Assembly: GCA_020846875.1 (NCBI GenBank)
Contig: JADLDB010000195.1
Location: forward strand, 1 to 36,624
Origin: Myxococcales bacterium
Lineage (GTDB): Bacteria; Myxococcota; Myxococcia; Myxococcales; Myxococcaceae
Length of the DNA: 36,624 bases
Direction of reading: 5' to 3'
Made by a program: the position numbers and the translations under genes. The notes under the pieces were generated by a model, which did no database searches, was not told the DNA's origin, and was given only the letters and a program-made list of their open reading frames with translations. Positions within the stretch are counted from its first letter, which is position 1; each line of letters starts with the position of its first letter. Positions 6,546 to 13,331 of the stretch are shown here, in pieces.

Positions 6546-8438
6546 ATGCAGGAGTCCAGCCAGTGGCTGCTGCGCTACCGCCGCGTGGTGGCGGTGGCCG
6601 TGCACCTGGGGCTCTTCTCGCTGGCGCAGGCCTTCGCCTTCGGCCTGCGCTTCGAGTTCACCATTCCCGACGTCTACTTTCCGGTCTTCTGGGTGTGGCT
6701 CGGGGCCAACCTGCTCACCCGGCTGGTGGTGTTCGGCTACTTCGGCCTCTTCTCCGGGATGTGGCGGTACACCGGGGCGAAGGACCTCGAGGCGCTGCTC
6801 AAGTCGGCAGCGCTCTCAACGCTCGTCTTCGCAGTGTTCATCGTGCTGGGCGGCTACCGGAGCTACCCGCGCTCCATCCTGGTCATCGACTTCCTGCTCA
6901 CGATGATCCTCGTGGGGGGCCTGCGCTTCGGGGTGCGCTCGTTGTGGCAACTCGCGGCAGCGGTCGGTCAGAAGCGGGAGGGTGAGCAGAAGCGGGTGCT
7001 GATCGTCGGCGCGGGCAACGCTGGCGAGATGCTGGTGCGCGAGATGCTGAAGACGCACGGCGGGCGCTACCTCCCGGTGGGCTTCGTCGACGACGACTCC
7101 AACAAGAAGGGTGTGTCGATCCACGGCGTGAAGGTGCTGGGCCGCCTTGCGGAGGTGCCGAAGCTGGTGCAGGCCCAGCGCATCGACGAGGTGGTGATCG
7201 CCATTCCTTCGGCCTCGGGGAACGAGATGCGCCGCATCGTCGATACGGTGAAGGGCGCGGGGGTCTCGATCCGCACCATGCCGGGCATCGACCAGCTCAT
7301 TTCCGGGCAGGTCACCATCAACCAACTGCGCAGCGTGAACATCGAAGACCTGCTGGGGCGGGAGCCGGTGTCGCTCGACATGGAGTCTCTGAAGAGCCTG
7401 CTCGCCTCTCACGTGGTTCTGGTGACGGGAGCGGGCGGGAGCATTGGCTCGGAGTTGTGTCGCCAGGTGGCGCGCTTCGCGCCCAGGCAGTTGGTGCTGG
7501 TCGAGCAGTCCGAGCCGGCGCTGTTCGAAACCCACCGCGAGCTGGTGGCCCACTTCCCCGGCGTGGAGATCGTGCCCTGCATCGCCGACGTCTGTGACGC
7601 GGCCCGGGTGCGCTCGCTGTTCGGGCGCCACCGGCCGACAGTGGTGCTGCACGCTGCGGCGCACAAGCACGTGCCGATGATGGAGTGGAACCCGGGCGAA
7701 GCGCTGAAGAACAACGTCGGGGGAACGAAGGTCGTGGCGGACGCGGCGCACGAGTTCAACGCGCAGCAGTTCGTCATGGTGTCCACCGACAAGGCGGTGA
7801 ACCCGACGTCCATCATGGGGGCGACCAAGCGGGTAGCGGAGCTCTACGTCCAGGCGATGAGCCAGCGCAGCAGGACGCGCTTCGTCGCCGTGCGCTTCGG
7901 CAACGTGCTTGGGTCGGCGGGCAGCGTGATCCCCATCTTCAAGGAGCAGATCGCCGCGGGTGGGCCGGTGACGGTGACCCACCCCGACATGCGGCGGTAC
8001 TTCATGACCATCCCCGAGGCGAGCCAGCTGGTGCTGCAGGCCGCCACCATGGGGCGGGGCGGGGAGATCTTCGTGCTCGACATGGGCGAGCCGGTGAAGA
8101 TCGTCGACCTGGCGCGGGATCTGATCACGCTGTCGGGGCTGACGCCGGACAAGGACATCGAGGTCCGCTTCACGGGCCTCCGCCCCGGCGAGAAGCTGTT
8201 CGAGGAGTTGTCGACGGCCGAGGAGAACGCGGAGAAGACGCGGCACCCGAAGATCTTCATCGGGAAGCTGCCGCCGCGGCCGTTGGAGGAGGTTTCCCGG
8301 CAGGTCGCGGCGCTCTTCGACGGCGCGAACGAGGTCAGCGCGGCGGAGGTCGCTCAGCGCCTGGGAGCCGTCGTGCCTGAGCTGCAGCGAGCGGACGCTC
8401 CGACCGCCCAGATCATCGCCCTGCGCCAGCGGGCGTGA
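6546..8438 (+). CDS. pglF: PglF/WbpM-like UDP-N-acetylglucosamine 4,6-dehydratase (membrane-anchored)
   Basis: A 630-residue protein with four N-terminal membrane segments (within about residues 13-135), a nucleotide-binding domain (VLIVGAGNAGEML, about 151-163) and the C-terminal extended SDR catalytic domain: VTGAGGSIG at 293-301, STDKAVNPTSIMGATKR at about 413-429. As is normal in this subfamily, Met replaces Tyr of the YxxxK motif (M424, K428), and the TDK triad does the dehydration. The reaction converts UDP-GlcNAc to UDP-2-acetamido-2,6-dideoxy-4-hexulose, the PglE substrate. ATG 6546 is chosen because GAAGGAG lies 8 nt upstream; GTG 6540 is too close. The 3' end overlaps the convergent membrane-protein gene by 26 nt. 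Confidence 0.9.
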   Translation: MQESSQWLLRYRRVVAVAVHLGLFSLAQAFAFGLRFEFTIPDVYFPVFWVWLGANLLTRLVVFGYFGLFSGMWRYTGAKDLEALLKSAALSTLVFAVFIVLGGYRSYPRSILVIDFLLTMILVGGLRFGVRSLWQLAAAVGQKREGEQKRVLIVGAGNAGEMLVREMLKTHGGRYLPVGFVDDDSNKKGVSIHGVKVLGRLAEVPKLVQAQRIDEVVIAIPSASGNEMRRIVDTVKGAGVSIRTMPGIDQLISGQVTINQLRSVNIEDLLGREPVSLDMESLKSLLASHVVLVTGAGGSIGSELCRQVARFAPRQLVLVEQSEPALFETHRELVAHFPGVEIVPCIADVCDAARVRSLFGRHRPTVVLHAAAHKHVPMMEWNPGEALKNNVGGTKVVADAAHEFNAQQFVMVSTDKAVNPTSIMGATKRVAELYVQAMSQRSRTRFVAVRFGNVLGSAGSVIPIFKEQIAAGGPVTVTHPDMRRYFMTIPEASQLVLQAATMGRGGEIFVLDMGEPVKIVDLARDLITLSGLTPDKDIEVRFTGLRPGEKLFEELSTAEENAEKTRHPKIFIGKLPPRPLEEVSRQVAALFDGANEVSAAEVAQRLGAVVPELQRADAPTAQIIALRQRA

Positions 8439-9744
8439 GGGTCGTCTGCCCGGTCACCGGAGCCGGTTGGGGCACCTCCCTGAGGACGAGCAGCAGAGTG
8501 AAGAAGAAGGGCATCATGGGGGCACGGTAACGCGAGAGGGTGCCGATGTTAGAGCTCGCCAGCCCGGTGCCGAGGGCCAGCGCGAAGGCGAAGGTGAAGC
8601 AGAACAGCATGGCTGGAGAGCCCCTGATGGCGCCGATCAGCCCAGACCACGTGCGCCGTCGGAGGACCTGCACGAACAGCACCAGGAGCACGGTCGCCTC
8701 GAGCGCGTTGACGAACTGCACGGCATTCCTCGCTTCGAAGATGAATGGCCGAAAGAAGGCCGTGAGGAGTGCGACGGGGGCCAGGGCGAGCTCCTGGCTG
8801 AGCGAGCGTTGCTCGACGTCTTCGACGGGGGCGGGCGCGTCGAGCTGGTAGTTCGATCCGCCTTCGATCTGGTAGCCCACGCGCCGCTGCGAGGCGAGCG
8901 ACGAGGCGGCGTTCGAGCTCTCCGCCTTGCCGAAGTAGCGTGACCCGAGCACTAGCCCCCCTGCACCGATGGCCAGGGCCATGATCACCGCGAACGGCTT
9001 CAGCGCGTCCTCACTCACTCTGAAGCGCGTCCAGAGGTAGAAGATCGCTGCGGAAATTGAGAGCGTCATGAGCACGTAGGGCTTGAGCATCGCCATCAAA
9101 GTGGCGCCTGGGATGACGAGGAGCACGGCCAGCGCCCGATGTTTGCCCAGGGAGAGCCACTTCAGGCCGAGCATGAGTGGGCCGAGCGCAGCCATGATCA
9201 GCGGCTCCTTCAGGACGGCGCTCGACCAGAAGACCGCGCTCGGCAGGAGGGTGGCGCCGATGAGGACCAGGCGCTGGCGATCTCTGGGAAAGTACTCGCG
9301 GAGCGCCCAGGCGATCATCAACTGCGAGACGTAGGTCACGATGCCGAGGAGGACTGATGCGGCATACAGCGAGTTGCCGACGAGGAAGAGAAGGAAGGCG
9401 GTCGCCGCCGACATCGATTGAGTGGACCCTCCGCCGGCGAGGTTGGCGGGCAGAAAGAACTCGTCACTCTGGAAGAAGGCCTTCACCAGCTCCGGTGCGA
9501 ATTTGGGGAAATCGGCGCGCAGCAGTTCGGCCAGCGGGACTCCGAACTCGTAGTAGGCGAGCATGTCTCCCCCGCCCTTGAAGTAGTACTTTACGAGCAG
9601 CACCTGGACGATCCCGCTTACGACATGGCCCGCAAAGCTCAGGGTGATCAGAGGTGCTTCACTGGGCGGGTGGCGGCGCAGGACGAGTGCGTGAATCCCG
9701 ATGCCGACGGCCAGCACAATCGGTGTGAAGATGAAGTCTTCCAT
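8413..9744 (-). CDS. Polytopic membrane protein, candidate Wzy-type polymerase
   Basis: A 443-residue protein with roughly ten hydrophobic segments. YYFKGGGDMLAYYEFG near residues 52-67 sits in a periplasmic-type loop like the GDxxxYY region of EpsG/Wzy-like and GT-C proteins. SRYRAPMMPFFFTLLL near the C-terminus resembles the R-Y-R-x-P-x-x-P ending of such proteins. A long soluble stretch falls at about 275-325. I cannot name a family with certainty; polymerisation of lipid-linked repeats is inferred from context. It stands alone on its strand: its start codon overlaps the start of the divergent gene at 9743, and its 3' end overlaps pglF by 26 nt. Confidence 0.68.
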   Translation of the reverse strand: MEDFIFTPIVLAVGIGIHALVLRRHPPSEAPLITLSFAGHVVSGIVQVLLVKYYFKGGGDMLAYYEFGVPLAELLRADFPKFAPELVKAFFQSDEFFLPANLAGGGSTQSMSAATAFLLFLVGNSLYAASVLLGIVTYVSQLMIAWALREYFPRDRQRLVLIGATLLPSAVFWSSAVLKEPLIMAALGPLMLGLKWLSLGKHRALAVLLVIPGATLMAMLKPYVLMTLSISAAIFYLWTRFRVSEDALKPFAVIMALAIGAGGLVLGSRYFGKAESSNAASSLASQRRVGYQIEGGSNYQLDAPAPVEDVEQRSLSQELALAPVALLTAFFRPFIFEARNAVQFVNALEATVLLVLFVQVLRRRTWSGLIGAIRGSPAMLFCFTFAFALALGTGLASSNIGTLSRYRAPMMPFFFTLLLVLREVPQPAPVTGQTTLTPAGAGR

Positions 9745-10771
9745 GGGTCTCGGCGCTGAGTCTCCTGGGGACTCTCCCCTATTCGAAGTGCTGGCGGGAG
9801 CGCCAGTGCCGCATGGCCCCGGTCCGTCCCTCGCGGCCGCGGCGGCACGCCACGGACTCAGCGCGCTGGTCGCCGACCACCTGGCGGGCACTGGTCGGCT
9901 GGTGCCCGAGGCCCTCGCTCGTGACGCGCGCGCGCAGATTGCCTATGGCCTGAAGACCAAGCGCCTGACGTTGCAGGTGGTTGATGCGCTGGCGGCGGAG
10001 GGGATCACGCCGATTCTGCTCAAGGGGTACGCCTTGGCCCTGCGGCTGTACCCGGATCAGCCGCTCGCACGACCGGCCAGCGACGTGGACGTGCTCGTGG
10101 CCGAGGGCGAGTTGGAGCGGGTGGGTCGGGCGCTGGGTCGGATCGGCTTCGTGCGCCACGAGGACGCGGCATTGGCCGACGTGTTCGAGGATCACCATCA
10201 CCTGTCCTTTGCCGGACCAGGGGGGCTCGTCGAAGTGCACTTTCGCCTCATCGCTACGCTGGGGCGGGCCTGCTTCGACGACGTGTCGCTGCGCGCGCGC
10301 GCTCGGGAGTGGACGGTCGACGGCCGAAGGGTCCGGCTGCTCGACCAAGAGGACGAGTTTCTGTACCTCGCCACCCACGCGGCCAACCACGCCTTCCTCC
10401 GAATCTCGTGGCTGGTGGATCTGCAGCGCTACCTCGCTCGCGCGGGCGGGTTTGACTGGGCCCGCATGGCAACCCGGGGCCGGAAGGCTGGCTTCCACAC
10501 CGCCGTCACCACCGCACTCGAACTCGTACAGCGCCTGCTGCATGTCTCGTTGCCGGCCGAGGCTCGGCGGAATTTCCCCCACTCTCGAGTGCGGCAGAAG
10601 GTCGACCGGCGCCTGTTCTCAAGCGCGCTCGTGGAGTCGGCAGCTGTGTCCAACCACCGGGTCGGCGCCTTTCTCGTGCGTCTATGGCTCGTCGACTCCC
10701 CCTCACATGGAGTACGACACTTGTTCGACGGAGCGCGCCGGTTCCTTCGCCGGGCTCGCGCGGAGGGGTGA
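9743..10771 (+). CDS. Nucleotidyltransferase-fold protein (PF14907-like)
   Basis: A 342-residue protein resembling the 'uncharacterised nucleotidyltransferase' family. LLKGYALALRLYP (about 92-104) is followed by PASDVDVLV (111-119), whose D114/D116 correspond to the metal-binding Asp pair of the polymerase-beta fold. A later HAANHAFLR.SWLVDLQRYL region is also typical. Members occur in surface-polysaccharide and natural-product clusters, but their substrate is not established. ATG 9743 is taken as start; the ribosome site is poor and other in-frame starts upstream (9725, 9731) would lie inside the divergent gene. The stop is directly followed by the GTG of the ligase gene, so the two are coupled. 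Confidence 0.72.
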   Translation: MGLGAESPGDSPLFEVLAGAPVPHGPGPSLAAAAARHGLSALVADHLAGTGRLVPEALARDARAQIAYGLKTKRLTLQVVDALAAEGITPILLKGYALALRLYPDQPLARPASDVDVLVAEGELERVGRALGRIGFVRHEDAALADVFEDHHHLSFAGPGGLVEVHFRLIATLGRACFDDVSLRARAREWTVDGRRVRLLDQEDEFLYLATHAANHAFLRISWLVDLQRYLARAGGFDWARMATRGRKAGFHTAVTTALELVQRLLHVSLPAEARRNFPHSRVRQKVDRRLFSSALVESAAVSNHRVGAFLVRLWLVDSPSHGVRHLFDGARRFLRRARAEG

Positions 10772-13240
10772 GTGCCAGCTTCCGACCACAGCCGCTGGTG
10801 GCTGGCCGCCGAGGCCGTGCTCATGCTCGCGCTTGTAGCCCTGCCTTGGTCGCTGGGGGGAGCGCCCACCTGGACCCTCTGGCTCGTCGTCGGTTTCGGG
10901 GCGACGTCTCTGTTGTTCTGGGTCGTCGGTGCTTCGCGGAATCATCGCCGCTGGGGCCCGAACCTGTTGATGACGCTGCCCGTCGCGATCGTAGCGGTGG
11001 CCTTGCTCCAGCTGGTTCCGCTGCCGCCCGCGATGCTATCGGCGCTCTCGGGACCGGGAGGCGAGCTCCGCGACTTCGCCCTGGTGCCCCTCGGGCTTGA
11101 TCGCTGGCGGCCGGTGAGCCTCGATGCTCCGTCGACGGCCCGGGCGCTCGCGCGTGCGATCGGCCTGGGGTCGATGGTCCTCGTGGCGCTGGAGCTGGGC
11201 CGGCAGGCTCACGTGCGGCGGAGGTTGCTCGCCGTCCTCGCGCTCTCGGGCGTTTCGGTCGCGGTCTGCGGCTGTGGACACCTCCTGGCGAACGCGGAGT
11301 CGCTCTTCGGGGTCCACCACTTTCAGACCGCCGTTCAGATCATCACGCCCTTCGGCAACGGAAACCACCTGGCGGCGTGGCTGACCCTGACGGGAACGGT
11401 GGCCCTGGGCCTCGCCCTCGACGCGAAGACCCGCGACGCGGCCATCGGGTGGGGGGCGGCCGCGTTTACCAGTGGGGTGGTCGTGTTCCTGTCCTACTCC
11501 CGTGGCGGCATTGGGACCTTCGTCGCGACGTGGGGGCTGGTCGGCGCCGCGGTGTTGGCGCGGAAGGGCGGAGGGATCCGCTCGGTGCTCCCTTGGGTGG
11601 CCATCGCCGCCACCGTCGTCTTCGCCGGCCTCCTCTCGTTCGAGCAGTTGCTGGCCCGCGCGGACACACTGAGCAGCGTCGAGAAGCTGCGAGCCACCAA
11701 GGTGGAGTTCTGGCCGATGTTCGCCCGCGCTGCGATCGCGTTCTGGCCCGCAGGCTTGGGGCTGGGGGCCTACGAGCTGGGGTTCGTCCAATACCAAGAC
11801 CAGCAGCTGAGCGTCACCTTCACGCACCCCGAGAACCTGCCGCTCCAGTGGGCCACTGAGGTGGGGTTGCCCCTGACCCTGGCGATGGCGGCGGTCGTCT
11901 GCGTGCTGTTCGTGCGGGTCCGGCGCCGGACCTGGGACCTGCCGCTCGAGCGGACGGCAACGATCGCCGTCGCGGGCGTCCTGCTCCACGATCTCTTCGA
12001 CTTTTCTTGCGAGCTGAACGCCGTCTCCGTCGGGGTCGCAGTCGTTGCCGGCCTGGTGTGCGCGGTGGGGCGTGAGGCCAGCGGGCGAGTCGCGGTTCGA
12101 CGCGTCGGGCCTGCCGCGGCGGTGGCGGTGAGCACGGTTGCCCTGCTGGCAGCCTGGCGCGGAGTTCCCAGCCACGTGGCCCGGGAGCAGACCCTCGCCG
12201 AGGCGATTTCGTCCGCGCAGCCCCTGGAGTCAGTGCGCGCGATCGCGATCTCGGCGATCGACCGGCACCCGGCCGACTGGGTGCTGTACGCGAACATGGC
12301 CGCCGATCTCGCCCGTCGGGGGCAACCGCGGGAGGCGTTGGCCTGGGTGAACCGGCAGCTCTTCCTGCGCCCCGCCGATCCCGGTGCCCACGTTGCGGCC
12401 GCACACGCCTTGCTGCGCCTGGGCAAGCCGCTGCAGGCGCTCATCGAGCTGAAGTCGGCGTGGAGGCTGGGAGACACCGCGTCGTTGGAGCTGGGGGCCG
12501 TCATCGCAGCGCGAGAGAACGCGTTCGATCGCATCCTGCTGGAAACGGAAGGGCACCTCACGGCCCTGTACCGGGCCCTCCGCACGGCGGGCCGCGTGGA
12601 GGACGTGATGCGGCTCCTCGACGCCGCAGCCCAGGCCAGCCTGGGGGAGAGGATCGACGCGGAGCTGCGCGTGCTGCGCGTATTGCACGCCGCGGAGCTG
12701 GGCGATCCGGAGGTCGCGTTGGCCAGGTGGGCCGAGCTGCCCGGTCCAGAACGGCAGAAGCCCGGCCTAGTGATGGTGAAGGTCCAGGCGCTGGGAAAGC
12801 TGGGCCGGCAAGACGAGGCCGTGGCGGAGTTGGAGCGCCTGTGCAACCGCGATCCCACCAACAGCGAGGCGGCCTTCGCGCTGGCGGTGGCGCTGGGGGG
12901 GCAACGCAGGCTGACCGAAGCCCGGCAGGTCCTTGGGCGGATTCGCTCGATGGCCGCGAGCCAGTCAGTCCGGGTACGGTCCTTCGAGCTCGAGGCGCGC
13001 ACCTGGGTGCTCGAGGAGCGGTGGCCACGCGCGCTCGAGGCCTGGCAGACGGCAGCGCGCATCGAACCCGCCCGCGCCGACCTCCACTATCGGCTAGCGG
13101 AGGTGTACGAGCGCATGGGGAGCCTCCACGCAGCCCTGGACGAGGTCCGTCGAGGGCGCCTGTTGGACTCGGCCGAAGGGGCAAAGGCCCAGGATCCCTG
13201 GGTAGAGCGGTTGACGCGGGCGCAGGCGGTGCCACCCTGA
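10772..13240 (+). CDS. O-antigen ligase/polymerase (Wzy_C superfamily) with C-terminal TPR domain
   Basis: An 822-residue inner-membrane protein. About 11-13 hydrophobic segments fill residues 1-470. The SYSRGG motif near residue 241 and the periplasmic stretch with GLGLGAYE and FTHPENLPLQWATEVG are marks of the Wzy_C (O-antigen ligase) superfamily. From about 490 to the end are alpha-helical TPR-like repeats (HPADWVLYANMAADLARRGQ and later copies), expected in the periplasm. It may ligate or polymerise the glycan. Because the cluster starts with a bacillosamine route, a protein O-oligosaccharyltransferase role (PglL-type, same superfamily) is also possible. GTG 10772 has GGAGGGG about 5 nt upstream and abuts the previous stop. 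Confidence 0.85.
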   Translation: MPASDHSRWWLAAEAVLMLALVALPWSLGGAPTWTLWLVVGFGATSLLFWVVGASRNHRRWGPNLLMTLPVAIVAVALLQLVPLPPAMLSALSGPGGELRDFALVPLGLDRWRPVSLDAPSTARALARAIGLGSMVLVALELGRQAHVRRRLLAVLALSGVSVAVCGCGHLLANAESLFGVHHFQTAVQIITPFGNGNHLAAWLTLTGTVALGLALDAKTRDAAIGWGAAAFTSGVVVFLSYSRGGIGTFVATWGLVGAAVLARKGGGIRSVLPWVAIAATVVFAGLLSFEQLLARADTLSSVEKLRATKVEFWPMFARAAIAFWPAGLGLGAYELGFVQYQDQQLSVTFTHPENLPLQWATEVGLPLTLAMAAVVCVLFVRVRRRTWDLPLERTATIAVAGVLLHDLFDFSCELNAVSVGVAVVAGLVCAVGREASGRVAVRRVGPAAAVAVSTVALLAAWRGVPSHVAREQTLAEAISSAQPLESVRAIAISAIDRHPADWVLYANMAADLARRGQPREALAWVNRQLFLRPADPGAHVAAAHALLRLGKPLQALIELKSAWRLGDTASLELGAVIAARENAFDRILLETEGHLTALYRALRTAGRVEDVMRLLDAAAQASLGERIDAELRVLRVLHAAELGDPEVALARWAELPGPERQKPGLVMVKVQALGKLGRQDEAVAELERLCNRDPTNSEAAFALAVALGGQRRLTEARQVLGRIRSMAASQSVRVRSFELEARTWVLEERWPRALEAWQTAARIEPARADLHYRLAEVYERMGSLHAALDEVRRGRLLDSAEGAKAQDPWVERLTRAQAVPP

Positions 13241-13298
13241 AGAACCCTGTGGCAAGGGGGTGGAGAGTTTGAACTTGGTCGCCGGGGGGTGGTACTGA
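13232..13298 (+). promoter_or_regulatory. Weak hairpin and candidate promoter ahead of the Wzc-like gene
   Basis: CCACCC (13232-13237) can pair with GGGTGG (13258-13263), with an inner CCCT/AGGG pairing, but no T-run follows. Just downstream TTGAAC (13269-13274), 18 nt, TACTGA (13293-13298) is a possible promoter. Either could separate expression of the kinase from the ligase gene. Both are weak. Confidence 0.25.
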
Positions 13299-13331
13299 GT
13301 CGAATCAGGCGGTTTCATCCAGGACGGGATC

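Noticed and set aside
6816-8246. Long open frame on the - strand opposite pglF (about 476 codons)
   Set aside because: It is antisense to a well-supported dehydratase, is rich in His/Arg/Asp from reversed codons, and shows no family motif. Similar antisense frames opposite the epimerase (85-1281), the ligase, wbpE and the GT4 genes were dropped for the same reason.
13247-13268. Sigma-54 promoter upstream of the Wzc-like gene
   Set aside because: TGGCAAG resembles the -24 element, but no TTGC element follows at the required distance.
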